A DNA stretch of 64,000 nt from Sulfitobacter geojensis (GCF_000622325.1 NZ_JASE01000005.1:2170001-2234000), one strand, 5' to 3'; counted from the first letter of the stretch, positions 45,708 to 54,523 are shown. The notes: generated by a model not told the origin, from the letters alone. Numbers and translations are program-made.

Positions 45708-47522
45708 TTAATCCTGCCACCACCAAACTTCGGGCATGTAATTGGGGCCATCGCCGTAAATCGGGATCACGTCCGGGTATTTCATTTCGGCGCGATGCGC
45801 GATCAGCCCTTCGTCAAACTGCCAGAACGGAATGACATAACGGCCCGCCGTCAACACGCGGTCCAAGGCACGCGTGGCATTGGTAAAGGCGTCAGATGTC
45901 TTTGCCGCCAGCATCGTATCAATCATCGCATCGACGGCCGGATCCTGTACCCCCATCAGATTGCGTGATCCTTCTTGGGTCGCTGCGGTTGACCCCCAAT
46001 AAAACCGCTGCTCGTTACCCGGAGACAGGGAAAGGGCGCGGCGAAAATGGACCATGTCGAAATCAAAGGCGTTGCTGCGCTGGGTCAACTGTGCGGCATC
46101 TACGGATTCTACCACCGCTTTGATGCCCAGACGGGTTAAGGCCTGAACATAAAGCTCGGCAATTTTTGAATGTTCCGCATTGCCTTTGGACAGCAGGATT
46201 TCAAATTCAAGCGCCGCCCCGTCGGGGCCGCGCATCGTGCCGCCTTCTGCCGAATAGCCGGCCGCCTGCAATTGCTTCATCGCGGCACGAATGCCAGCAC
46301 GGTTGCGCACCGATCCGTCCGAGACGGGCAGGGCGTAGCCTTCGATGGTGTCTTGAGGCAGAGTGTCTTTGAACGGCGCAAGCAATTGTGCAACCGCGTC
46401 GGGGGCCGCGCCTGACTGCATCGCAAGTGTCGAGCCGGAAAAATAAGAAGTGATGCGCGGCAGCGCGCCGCCGGTCAGGGTCTCGTTGATGAATTCAAAG
46501 TTGAACGCCTGTATCAGGGCATCGCGCACCCGCCAGTCATCAAACGGCGCCCGCCGCGTGTTCATCACAAACCCCGTCATGCCTGAGGGCTTTTGATGGG
46601 GAAAGGTGGATTTCACCACGTCGCCACGGGTGATCGCGGGAAAGTCATACTGCGTCGCCCATGTTTCGGCATTGAATTCGCGCACAGCCGAAATCTCACC
46701 TGCCTTGAACGCCTCTTGCAGCACATTGGCATCGCCGTAAAAGTCGATTTTGATCTGGTCGAAATTATGGGTTCCTTGCCGAAACGGCACATCCGCGCCC
46801 CAATAAGCGGGGTTGCGCGTCAGGGTAACCTGTCGACCGGCATCATAATCCGACACAGTATAAGGACCGGTGCCCAGGGGAATGTCCGCCAAGGGGGCAT
46901 TCGCGAAATCACGGCCTTCCCATTGCGCTTTGGAGAGAATCGGGCGCATGCCGGCCAAAAGCGCCAGCTCGCGGTTGTCCCCTTTGAAGGTGAACCGGAC
47001 GGACCGCGGGCCGGTTGCCGCGATGGTGTCGATCTGGCGGTACAGCCCATGATAGCGCGGATGCCCGTTCGTCCCCAACAATTCGTAAGAAAAGATCACG
47101 TCGTCCACGGTGACAGGGGTGCCATCGGAAAAAGCGGCCTCCGGGCGCAGGGTGAATTCAACCCATGCGCGAGAATCGGGCACTTCGATCGATTCGGCCA
47201 ACAAACCATAAAGACTGAAAGGTTCATCCCACGACCGGCCCATCAAACTTTCGTGAGTAAACTGGTGCAGCTGCCATGGCACATTGCCCTTGCGCACAAA
47301 GGGATTGAGGCTATCAAAACCGCCCGTATTGCCCAATGTGATCTTTCCGCCCTTGGGCGCATTCGGGTTCGCATAGGGCAGGGAAGTGAAATCAGCAGGC
47401 AGGGCCGGATCGCCATACATAGCAAGCCCGTGAGCCGATTCTGCATGGGCTGAAACCCCCCAGAGAATCAGTGAAGAAATCGCCGCAACGCCCCGCAGCT
47501 TCTGGAAAATATCGATCTCCAT
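45708..47522 (-). CDS. Periplasmic peptide-type solute-binding protein (SBP family 5, YejA-like)
   Basis: 604 residues with a signal peptide (cleavage after about residue 27, HAESAHG). Family 5 hallmarks: MYGDPALPADFTSLPYANPNAPKGGKI, WVEFTLRPEAAFSDGTPVTVDDVIFS and the central TLTRNPAYWG. Opening phrases resemble YejA, which feeds microcin C-type peptides to an ABC importer. No permease or ATPase gene is adjacent, so it is an orphan binding protein here. The region upstream of its start holds the candidate small RNA. Confidence 0.92.
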   Translation of the reverse strand: MEIDIFQKLRGVAAISSLILWGVSAHAESAHGLAMYGDPALPADFTSLPYANPNAPKGGKITLGNTGGFDSLNPFVRKGNVPWQLHQFTHESLMGRSWDEPFSLYGLLAESIEVPDSRAWVEFTLRPEAAFSDGTPVTVDDVIFSYELLGTNGHPRYHGLYRQIDTIAATGPRSVRFTFKGDNRELALLAGMRPILSKAQWEGRDFANAPLADIPLGTGPYTVSDYDAGRQVTLTRNPAYWGADVPFRQGTHNFDQIKIDFYGDANVLQEAFKAGEISAVREFNAETWATQYDFPAITRGDVVKSTFPHQKPSGMTGFVMNTRRAPFDDWRVRDALIQAFNFEFINETLTGGALPRITSYFSGSTLAMQSGAAPDAVAQLLAPFKDTLPQDTIEGYALPVSDGSVRNRAGIRAAMKQLQAAGYSAEGGTMRGPDGAALEFEILLSKGNAEHSKIAELYVQALTRLGIKAVVESVDAAQLTQRSNAFDFDMVHFRRALSLSPGNEQRFYWGSTAATQEGSRNLMGVQDPAVDAMIDTMLAAKTSDAFTNATRALDRVLTAGRYVIPFWQFDEGLIAHRAEMKYPDVIPIYGDGPNYMPEVWWWQD

Positions 47523-47601
47523 TTTGGCAACAATCTCCCACCGCCCTTGTTTTGTTGGGCCTATGGTTAATACGGCCCTGCGTCCAGCTCAAACTTTATC
47601 C

Positions 47602-47630
47602 TTGGCGCAAAGCCCGACTTCTCGTATAAA
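47602..47630 (+). promoter_or_regulatory. Sigma70-type promoter of the candidate small RNA
   Basis: TTGGCG at 47602-47607 and TATAAA at 47625-47630 are separated by 17 bases, the ideal spacing for a housekeeping promoter. Transcription would start near 47637. Confidence 0.55.
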
Positions 47631-47636
47631 GGGGTC

Positions 47637-47713
47637 ACTGCTCGATAGGTTTCTTGCCTGTATGAAACCTGCCTCAATAACTTAACGCCAGCTTCGTGCT
47701 GGCGTTTTTTTTT
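47637..47713 (+). ncRNA. Candidate small RNA of about 77 nt with intrinsic terminator
   Basis: After the promoter come a hairpin AGGTTTC/GAAACCT with a 10-base loop (47647-47670), a short single-stranded stretch, and the terminator hairpin AACGCCAGC/GCTGGCGTT (47684-47706) with a run of nine T residues to 47713. No reading frame fits in it. The complete promoter-to-terminator unit, with a U-rich 3' end that Hfq would bind, supports a trans-acting small RNA. I do not recognise the family. The boundaries are estimates. Confidence 0.6.
47684..47713 (+). terminator. Intrinsic terminator of the candidate small RNA
   Basis: Perfect nine-base stem AACGCCAGC/GCTGGCGTT with loop TTCGT, followed by a nine-T tract. 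This is among the strongest terminators in the window. Confidence 0.8.
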
Positions 47714-47800
47714 GGCGCTGCCCCTTTTTTCAACAGCCGCGATTTTCGGCCCGTTGCTGCGGTTCATGCAACCTTTCGCGCAATTGTGCGTTTCCTTCCC

Positions 47801-47814
47801 GACCTGCGCAGGTC
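47801..47814. promoter_or_regulatory. Perfect 14-base palindrome upstream of 3-hydroxybutyrate dehydrogenase
   Basis: GACCTGCGCAGGTC is a perfect palindrome 39 bases before the start codon. The position fits an operator. Some PHB regulators (PhaR) bind TGC/GCA-rich sites, so it is a candidate for control of butyrate/PHB genes; this is inferred. Confidence 0.4.
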
Positions 47815-47852
47815 ATTGTGCGCATGCAGCATTCACTCTTAAGGAGCACCCC

Positions 47853-48638
47853 ATGGCTTTCACCATCGACTTGTCCGGCAAAACTGCCGTCATCACCGGA
47901 TCAAACTCTGGCATCGGTCTGGGTATTGCGTGGGAATTTGCCCGTGCAGGGGCGGATGTGGTGTTGAACTCGTACACGGATGACGAGGACGACCATGCGC
48001 TGGCGCAAAAGATCGCGGATGAAACCGGCGTAACCGCCCGTTATATTCAGGCGGACATGTCCAAAGGCGCGCAGTGCCGCAACCTCATTACGCAAGCAGG
48101 ACGTTGTGATATTCTGGTGAATAACGCAGGCATTCAGCATGTCGCGCCGATCCCTGACTTTCCGGAGGACAAATGGGACGCGATCATCGCCATCAATATG
48201 TCGTCGGCCTTTCACACCACCGCGGCAGCCTTGCCCAAGATGCGCCAGTTCGGTTGGGGCAGGGTGATCAATGTCGCCTCGGCGCACGGCCTGACAGCGT
48301 CACCGTTTAAATCGGCCTATGTCACCGCGAAACACGGGGTTGTGGGATTGACCAAAGTTACCGCCCTTGAGACCGCCAAGGAAGCGATCACCTGCAACGC
48401 CATCTGTCCGGGCTATGTGCTGACACCGATTGTGGAAAAACAGATCCCCGATACTATGAAAGAATACGACATGACCCGCGATGAGGTCATCGAAAATGTC
48501 ATGTTAACCCGCCAACCCTCCAAGGAGTTCGCAACGGTCGAGCAATTGGGCGGCACCGCAACCTTCCTGTGTTCGGATGCAGCGGCGCAGATCACCGGCA
48601 CGACCATTAGCGTCGATGGCGGCTGGACGGCGCTGTAA
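47853..48638 (+). CDS. hbdH: 3-hydroxybutyrate dehydrogenase
   Basis: 261 residues, a short-chain dehydrogenase. It oxidises D-3-hydroxybutyrate to acetoacetate with NAD, linking PHB breakdown to central metabolism. The cofactor motif is TGSNSGIG (15-22), NNAGIQHVAP supports the fold, and the catalytic residues are Ser143, Tyr156 and Lys160 (SAYVTAKHG). The family's C-terminal TGTTISVDGGWTAL is exact. ATG 47853 has AAGGAG seven bases upstream; a longer frame from 47712 overlaps the terminator and was discarded. Confidence 0.96.
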   Translation: MAFTIDLSGKTAVITGSNSGIGLGIAWEFARAGADVVLNSYTDDEDDHALAQKIADETGVTARYIQADMSKGAQCRNLITQAGRCDILVNNAGIQHVAPIPDFPEDKWDAIIAINMSSAFHTTAAALPKMRQFGWGRVINVASAHGLTASPFKSAYVTAKHGVVGLTKVTALETAKEAITCNAICPGYVLTPIVEKQIPDTMKEYDMTRDEVIENVMLTRQPSKEFATVEQLGGTATFLCSDAAAQITGTTISVDGGWTAL

Positions 48639-48644
48639 AAGATC

Positions 48645-49688
48645 ATGGCAAAGACATCGGGTAAACTGCGGATTAATCTGGCGCTTCAGGGGGGCGGTGC
48701 CCATGGGGCATTCACCTGGGGCGTGCTGGACCGGCTGCTTCAGGAAGACGACATCGAAATCGGTGCCATTTCCGGCACCTCTGCGGGGGCGCTGAATGGC
48801 GCAGCACTCAAGGCAGGGTGGGTCAAGAACGGCGCACAGGGTGCCCGCGACAATCTGGACTGGCTGTGGATGCAAGTGGCCGGTGTTGATGATCTTGAGA
48901 AAACCGGCTGGATGGCACCGCTTGGCGTCGGCGCGCTTAGCACAGCGCTCGAGTATAGCTGGCCGGTGGCGATGGCAGATGCGATCAACAATGTAACCTC
49001 GCCTTACAGCTACGGGCCGTTCTACCGTAATCCGCTGACCGATATCGTCGCGAAGTTCGATTATGACAAGGTCTGCAACGATGTGTTGCCGCTTTTGCAC
49101 ATCTGCGCCACGCGGGTGCGCAATGGCAAAATCAAAGTGTTCTCGGGCGATGAAATCAGTGCGGATGCAATCATGGCGTCGGCCTGTTTGCCAACCCTGT
49201 TTCAGGCGGTGGAGATTTTCGATCCTCAAACCGACCGGGTCGAAGGGTTCTGGGACGGCGGTTATACCGGTAATCCGGCGCTGTTTCCCTTGTTTGATGA
49301 CGCGCTGCCGGCGGATATCGTTATCATCAACATCAACCCGCTTGAACGCGAAGACCTGCCTTTGACCCCAAAGCAGATCCAGAACCGGATCAACGAAATC
49401 AGCTTTAATTCCAGCCTGTTGCGTGAACTAAGGGCGATTGATTTTGTGCAACGCCTGCTTGACGAGGGCACGATCCCCGAAGAACGCATGCACCGTGTGC
49501 GCGTGCACATGATCGCGGATGACGCCCTAATGGAGCAATTGTCGGTGGCGACAAAAACCGTACCCAATGCGGCCGTGATCGCCAAGCTGAAGCTAGCAGG
49601 GCAGCAGGCTGCACAGCAGTTTCTGGTGGATCACAAGGCCAAGATCGGCAAGGAAAGCAGTGTCAATCTACGCGAGATGTTTGCATGA
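48645..49688 (+). CDS. Patatin-like phospholipase
   Basis: 347 residues. The oxyanion loop GGGAHG is at 16-21, the nucleophile elbow GTSAG has Ser46, and the catalytic aspartate lies in FWDGGYTGNP near residue 205. These make a patatin Ser-Asp dyad hydrolase acting on lipid esters; some roseobacter relatives may act on intracellular PHB or lipids. It starts six bases after hbdH, so an operon is likely, which favours a link to 3-hydroxybutyrate supply. Confidence 0.93.
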   Translation: MAKTSGKLRINLALQGGGAHGAFTWGVLDRLLQEDDIEIGAISGTSAGALNGAALKAGWVKNGAQGARDNLDWLWMQVAGVDDLEKTGWMAPLGVGALSTALEYSWPVAMADAINNVTSPYSYGPFYRNPLTDIVAKFDYDKVCNDVLPLLHICATRVRNGKIKVFSGDEISADAIMASACLPTLFQAVEIFDPQTDRVEGFWDGGYTGNPALFPLFDDALPADIVIININPLEREDLPLTPKQIQNRINEISFNSSLLRELRAIDFVQRLLDEGTIPEERMHRVRVHMIADDALMEQLSVATKTVPNAAVIAKLKLAGQQAAQQFLVDHKAKIGKESSVNLREMFA

Positions 49689-49741
49689 CCTGTTGTTGCG
49701 ATCGGTCGGCGGATTGAACAGCGTGGGGCCGATAGCCTAGC

Positions 49742-50518
49742 TCAGGTCTTATCGGTGCGCGCGGCTTCGACTTCGGCAATTTTGTCCGCCAGATCAAGCA
49801 CATCCTTACCGTCTGCGACCTGTGGACGATCCGGCGGATATGCCAGCCCGGCCGAAATCACCAGCTTGGCGGCATCTTCTACAGTCATGTCCAGTTCGAT
49901 CACATCGGATTTGGGGAAGATCAACAAGAACCCCGATGTGGGGTTGGGCGTTGTAGGCAAAAAGACGGAAACCATCGCTTCGTCTTTCTCACCGGTTTTC
50001 AGGGCGACTTCACCTTTTGCGGCGGTCGAAATGAACCCCAAGGCCCAAATGCCACGGCGGGGATATTCGATTAGACACGCCTTTTCGAAACTGCGTTCGG
50101 ATTGGGCGAAAATCGTTTCCGAGATCTGCTTGATACCCGAATAGATTGTGCGCACCACGGGTGTGCGCTGGACAAGGCTTTCGGCAAATCGGATCATCGA
50201 GCGGCCAATATAACCCTTGGCCAACCACCCGACAAAAATCGTGAAAATCAGAAAGATGACAACGCCAAGTCCGCGCACATTGATCTGCACGGAAGGGTCC
50301 AGCCCCAGCATGTCCTGCAACATCCGGTCCGGGTGATAGGACGACGGGACCAAGGGCAGCACAAACCCGTCGATCCAGCCGACAACCGACCAGATCAGCC
50401 AGATCGTCAGCCCGACAGGGGCGATCACCACAAGCCCCGTCAAAAACGATGCGCGCAGCGATCCAACGATACTGCCCCGTTTTCTGGGGGGTGTTTCTAG
50501 GTCAAAAGGCGTGTTCAT
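49742..50518 (-). CDS. DUF502-family membrane protein
   Basis: 258 residues with two membrane segments (FLTGLVVIAPVGLTIWLIWSVVGWIDG and VRGLGVVIFLIFTIFVGWLAKGYIG), followed by a cytoplasmic domain with the DUF502 segment PVVRTIYSGIKQISETIFAQSERSFEKACLIEYPRRGIWALGF. It is related to plant LIKE-COV proteins; the bacterial function is unknown. It converges on the patatin gene with a 53-base gap. Confidence 0.92.
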   Translation of the reverse strand: MNTPFDLETPPRKRGSIVGSLRASFLTGLVVIAPVGLTIWLIWSVVGWIDGFVLPLVPSSYHPDRMLQDMLGLDPSVQINVRGLGVVIFLIFTIFVGWLAKGYIGRSMIRFAESLVQRTPVVRTIYSGIKQISETIFAQSERSFEKACLIEYPRRGIWALGFISTAAKGEVALKTGEKDEAMVSVFLPTTPNPTSGFLLIFPKSDVIELDMTVEDAAKLVISAGLAYPPDRPQVADGKDVLDLADKIAEVEAARTDKT

Positions 50519-50604
50519 GTTTGTTTCTGATCCGGTCTAGACCCGTTTCAGTTAAGTGCTTTATGCGGCTGCTACAATGGGTTGCACAGCGCATACGCCT
50601 AATT

Positions 50605-51546
50605 TCATCGTGTGGTGCTGCGTATTCGGGCATCCGCAGGGATCAGGACTGCCGCGATCTCTGCCGCCAGCCGCGCATTATTGCGCACTAGTGCGATATT
50701 CGCGGTGAGCGAGCGCCCTTCGGTCAGTTCAAAAATTCGCTGCAACAGGTAGGGGGTGACGCCCTTGCCGGTGATGTTATGGGTTTCCGCGTCCTGCTGG
50801 GCCTGGGCAATCACCGGGGCCAGTGTCGCGGCGGGAATCTCATCCTCAGCTGGGATCGGGTTGCCGATCAATTGTCCTCCCGGCAGGCCCATGGCCGCGC
50901 GTGTCAGATGCGCCGCTGCGATCTCTGCCGCTGAATCCAGTCGCAAGGGCGCAGCCAAATCAGAGGTCGCCGACCAGAACGCCGGAAAGCTGTCCTGTCC
51001 GTACGCAATGACAGGAACCCCTTGGGTTTCAAGCACTTCAAGGGTCTTGGGTACATCCAAAATAGCCTTTGCACCCGCGGCAACAACCGTGACCGGCGTC
51101 TGCGCCAGCTCCAGAAGATCGGCCGAAATGTCAAATGTCTCTTCCGCACCTTTATGCACGCCGCCAATGCCGCCGGTTGCAAAAACCGCGATGCCCGCCA
51201 AATGTGCCGCAATCATCGTGGCGGCGACAGTCGTAGCACCGGTGCCACCTGTGGCGATACAAACCGCCATATCCGCACGGCTGAGTTTCGACACGTTCTT
51301 GGCCTGCGCCAGTGCAATCAACTGCTCCGCCTCAAGGCCGATGTGCAACTGCCCGTCAATCACCGCGATGGTGGCGGGCGTGGCACCGGCGGCGCGCACA
51401 TCCGCTTCGACCTGTCGAGCAACCTCAAGGTTTTGCGGATAGGGCATGCCGTGCGTGATGATCGTGCTTTCAAGCGCCACAATCGGGCGTCTACCGTCAC
51501 GGGCCGTGGCCACTTCGGTGCTGAAGGTCAGGGGGAAATCTGTCAT
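50605..51546 (-). CDS. psuG: Pseudouridine-5'-phosphate glycosidase
   Basis: 313 residues. PsuG splits pseudouridine 5'-phosphate into uracil and ribose 5-phosphate. Motifs include ALESTIITHGMPYPQN near the N-terminus, the GATPATIAVIDGQLHIGL segment, GTGATTVAATMIAAHLAGIAVFATGGIGGVHKG, and the manganese/lysine region of the core. Its ATG overlaps the psuK stop (ATGA), giving a kinase-glycosidase pair for pseudouridine catabolism. Confidence 0.96.
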   Translation of the reverse strand: MTDFPLTFSTEVATARDGRRPIVALESTIITHGMPYPQNLEVARQVEADVRAAGATPATIAVIDGQLHIGLEAEQLIALAQAKNVSKLSRADMAVCIATGGTGATTVAATMIAAHLAGIAVFATGGIGGVHKGAEETFDISADLLELAQTPVTVVAAGAKAILDVPKTLEVLETQGVPVIAYGQDSFPAFWSATSDLAAPLRLDSAAEIAAAHLTRAAMGLPGGQLIGNPIPAEDEIPAATLAPVIAQAQQDAETHNITGKGVTPYLLQRIFELTEGRSLTANIALVRNNARLAAEIAAVLIPADARIRSTTR

Positions 51547-52427
51547 ATGGTGGTCTCTCCTGAGACATAAAGGGCCGCCGCTTCAAGGGCTTGGGCCAAT
51601 GCTTTGGGGGCATCATGCCCGTTTAGTTCGGCTGCGATATGTGCTGCCATAAAGGTGTCACCGGCCCCTGTCACACGGGTCACATGAACCTGTGGCGGTT
51701 CTTGGGTCACGATGCCTGCGGCACCGCCGACAGTGGCCGGATTGCTGCCGTCCGTGACGACCGCACGCACCGCGCCGCGCGCCAGCAGGGCGCGGGCGGC
51801 TTCGGACGAATTGGCAAAGGCGGTCTGGCACAACAGCCCCGCCTCTTCGAGATTCACGTAAAGCGTGCCGCGTTTCGCCTGAATAAAGGGGCTGAGGCGC
51901 AGTGCCTTGCCAGGAGAGGCAGGTGCGACGCGCAGATCAGCCGCGGCGAGCAGCGGGCTTTGCGCCATTTGGCCAAGCAGATCGACGGTCAGGTTGCCAT
52001 CCAGAGCGATGGCACCGGTATATGGCGCGGGCAGGCTGCCGTCGGTCAGGGGGCGCAGTATTTTATCGCCCGCGGATTCTAGCGAATGGGCGTCTGCAAT
52101 GGCCGCAATCAACCCGTTTGCTCCTTCGACGGCCATGTACTTATCTGTTGGCAAATCGTCCGAGCGGTAGATGAATTCGGTCAACAGGCCGCGCACCTTG
52201 CACGCCTCGATCAGGGCATCACCGTCGGTGTCGCGCCCGACGGCACTTAACAGGGCCGGACGTAACCCGAAACGGGCCAGCGCCATGCCGATGTTCAGGG
52301 CCACACCGCCCGGCAATTGCGTGATGCGCCCGGGCATGTCAGACCCTTGGCGCATGGTGTTTTCCGACCGGCCAATCACATCCCAAAGGACGGAACCGAT
52401 GCACAATATATCAGGTGTTGCATTCAT
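51543..52427 (-). CDS. psuK: PfkB-family kinase, probably pseudouridine kinase
   Basis: 294 residues. The ribokinase-fold signatures are GGVALNIGMALARFG near residue 40 and the C-terminal anion hole with the catalytic base, VTGAGDTFMAAHIAAE. Coupling to psuG (four-base overlap) indicates that the substrate is pseudouridine, phosphorylated to the 5'-phosphate that PsuG cleaves. No uptake gene is adjacent. Confidence 0.93.
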   Translation of the reverse strand: MNATPDILCIGSVLWDVIGRSENTMRQGSDMPGRITQLPGGVALNIGMALARFGLRPALLSAVGRDTDGDALIEACKVRGLLTEFIYRSDDLPTDKYMAVEGANGLIAAIADAHSLESAGDKILRPLTDGSLPAPYTGAIALDGNLTVDLLGQMAQSPLLAAADLRVAPASPGKALRLSPFIQAKRGTLYVNLEEAGLLCQTAFANSSEAARALLARGAVRAVVTDGSNPATVGGAAGIVTQEPPQVHVTRVTGAGDTFMAAHIAAELNGHDAPKALAQALEAAALYVSGETTI

Positions 52428-52478
52428 AGCTGCGGTTTACCCGCGCGGGGCCGCCGGACGCAAGCAGGATACTGCGAT

Positions 52479-53291
52479 TTACTCCGGTACCGCAAAGGTC
52501 AGCGCAGCCCAGTAGGTCTGCCAGACGATGGCGTTTTCCTCAGCATTGGCATCCGCCGCAGGGTGCAAAACAACTGCATCGAAAAGGTATTCGTGGCCTG
52601 CGGACACGGGGATCACCGCTTTGCCATCGGCATCGGTGCGGTGCAGGGTGATGTCGACGCTGTCGTCAGGCGCGCGTGCGAAAACTTCGACCTGCGCATC
52701 CGGGCGGGGGGCGCCGTTGAGGTACAGCATCACTTCCATGGTTCCGTCAAAACCGTCTGCGTATGGGTTACTCAACGCGACAAACTCGGTTTTCAGGCCA
52801 GCACCGCTGTCGTTTCCCGCCCCGTTGCCCACGGCAATCAACGCTTTGATATGGCGCGAATAGATTTCGCGGAACTTTACCTGTGACCAGCCTGCGGCGA
52901 TGTGATCTGCTTCGGCATTGGGAAAATCCTTGTGCGCTGCAAATTTTTGAAACTTTGCCCATTCCCGATACGTCACTGTTGAAGTGGTTGTTTCATGCAC
53001 CACACTAAGCAACTTGTCCTCGACAGGCAGGGCAATATCCAGCGCCGGAGAATCACCGGATCTGGGGGTGACGGGAAAGGGCGTGCCATCAATCAGGATG
53101 TCGAAACGGGTCGAGCTGCGGTCAAAGAATGACTGTGAATTGCCTTTGAAATCTTCGCCATTCTTAAAATGCGCTTGAATTCGATCACCTGCATCTAGTT
53201 GATAAGACAAGGGCTCTATCCAGTATTCATGCGCTTGCGCACCAAGTGGTAGAGCACAAAGCAAAAGGGAAAAGAGGCGGTGAGGAAACAT
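52479..53291 (-). CDS. DUF4198 periplasmic protein (metal-uptake-associated type)
   Basis: 270 residues with a clear signal peptide (MFPHRLFSLLLCALPLGAQA) and cleavage before HEYWIEPLSYQ, so the mature N-terminus begins His-Glu. The rest is a beta-rich DUF4198 domain, described in Pfam as a nickel-uptake-type periplasmic domain, ending HEYLFDAVVLHPA-rich strands. The ATG at 53291 overlaps the divergent HupE gene's ATG (53290-53292) by two bases. An upstream ATG at 53306 is possible but lies inside the HupE coding strand. The metal role is inferred. Confidence 0.85.
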   Translation of the reverse strand: MFPHRLFSLLLCALPLGAQAHEYWIEPLSYQLDAGDRIQAHFKNGEDFKGNSQSFFDRSSTRFDILIDGTPFPVTPRSGDSPALDIALPVEDKLLSVVHETTTSTVTYREWAKFQKFAAHKDFPNAEADHIAAGWSQVKFREIYSRHIKALIAVGNGAGNDSGAGLKTEFVALSNPYADGFDGTMEVMLYLNGAPRPDAQVEVFARAPDDSVDITLHRTDADGKAVIPVSAGHEYLFDAVVLHPAADANAEENAIVWQTYWAALTFAVPE

Positions 53292-54480
53292 GACAACAAC
53301 TTTCATTAAGACAGCGTACAAGCTGGTGGTACTGACAGGTTTGTCAATGCTTGGCTTTCTGTTTTCAGCAGACGCGCGTGCCCATGAGGTTGAACCGACC
53401 ATTGGCGATCTAACTGTCGCGCAGGGGCAGGCCGAACTGGTCCTGCGGATCAATCTGGAAGCCTTTATCGCGGGCATTGATCTGGATGCGGTGAGCGACA
53501 CCAATGACGCGGAAAACGCGGCGGGCTATGATGCCCTGCGGGCCATGTCGGGTGAGGACATTCGCGCACGTACACCGGCGCTGCTGGACATGTGGAATGA
53601 TCTGCCGCTCGTCTCGGTTGACGGGGAGCCGGTTGAACTCGAAAGCCAGTCGATCCGCGTACCCGATGATGTGGACATCGAATTGTCACGGGTGTCCGAA
53701 TGGGTCCTGAGCGGCGCGGTTGCACAGGACGCACAGAACGTCACTGTCTCATGGCCCGACGGCGGCGGCGCGATGGTGCTGCGCCAACAAGGGGTGGAGG
53801 CACCCTTTACCGGATATCTCGCAGGCGGCGAAACCAGCAGCGAAATCTCACTCGCCGGTGGCGATGCCATGTCGGCCTCACAAGCGCTGATCAGCTATAT
53901 TCCGGTCGGCTTTGACCATATCCTGCCTCAGGGGTTGGACCATATCCTGTTTGTTTTGGGGCTGTTCCTGCTGTCCACCCGTTGGGGGCCGCTGCTGTGG
54001 CAGGTCACCGCCTTTACGCTGGCGCATACCGTCACGCTGGCATTGGGTGCGACGGGCTGGGTCAGTATTCCCGGATCCATCGTCGAACCGCTGATTGCCG
54101 CATCAATTGTCTATGTCGCGGTTGAAAACATCTTTATGCGCGGGCTCAGCAAGTGGCGCCCGTTGATTGTCTTTGGTTTCGGATTGTTGCACGGGCTTGG
54201 CTTTGCCTCTGTGCTGGGCGAATTCGGATTGCCGGATGGTCAGTTTATTCCGGCGCTGATCGGCTTTAACGTCGGCGTGGAACTGGGACAGTTGACCGTG
54301 ATTGCCCTGGTCGCCTTGTTGATATGGCTGAGCGTGCGTGCCGCTGAAGCCGCCAAGATCGACGGCGAAGAGGGGGCCGTGCGCAGCTATCCGGTGATGT
54401 TCCGCGCCGTTTCCGTGACCGGATCCTTGCTGATCGCGATCATCGGAGCGTGGTGGGTGATCGAACGGGTGTTCCTGTAA
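53290..54480 (+). CDS. HupE/UreJ-family membrane protein
   Basis: 396 residues: signal peptide ending ADARA before HEVEPTIGDL, a periplasmic domain of about 190 residues, then the HupE/UreJ membrane domain with FDHILPQGLDHILFVLGLFLLSTRWGP, LAHTVTLALGATGW and FGLLHGLGFASVLGEFGLP, about six helices. HupE/UreJ proteins are linked to nickel or other metal uptake in hydrogenase and urease clusters, but neither is near. GAGG before the ATG supports the start at 53290. It is divergent from the DUF4198 gene and likely works with it. Confidence 0.9.
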   Translation: MTTTFIKTAYKLVVLTGLSMLGFLFSADARAHEVEPTIGDLTVAQGQAELVLRINLEAFIAGIDLDAVSDTNDAENAAGYDALRAMSGEDIRARTPALLDMWNDLPLVSVDGEPVELESQSIRVPDDVDIELSRVSEWVLSGAVAQDAQNVTVSWPDGGGAMVLRQQGVEAPFTGYLAGGETSSEISLAGGDAMSASQALISYIPVGFDHILPQGLDHILFVLGLFLLSTRWGPLLWQVTAFTLAHTVTLALGATGWVSIPGSIVEPLIAASIVYVAVENIFMRGLSKWRPLIVFGFGLLHGLGFASVLGEFGLPDGQFIPALIGFNVGVELGQLTVIALVALLIWLSVRAAEAAKIDGEEGAVRSYPVMFRAVSVTGSLLIAIIGAWWVIERVFL

Positions 54481-54497
54481 ACGCGCGTCGCAAACAA

Positions 54498-54523
54498 TTA
54501 GGGTGGGTTTGCGCCCACCCTAA
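54498..54523. terminator. Perfect hairpin between convergent hupE-like and thiE-like genes
   Basis: TTAGGGTGGG and CCCACCCTAA form a perfect ten-base stem with a TTTGCG loop. It overlaps the last codon and stop of the minus-strand ThiE-like gene and lies 18 bases after the plus-strand stop. Without a T-tract it may act as a two-way transcript end or an RNA-stabilising stem. Confidence 0.55.

Larger units (their letters stand above)
47523..47852. other. 330-base intergenic region between the SBP gene and 3-hydroxybutyrate dehydrogenase
   Basis: No protein gene is supported here. It contains a likely promoter (47602-47630), a two-hairpin transcript ending in a T-tract (47637-47713), a 14-base perfect palindrome (47801-47814) and the AAGGAG ribosome site of the next gene (47841-47846). 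These are listed separately. Confidence 0.7.
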
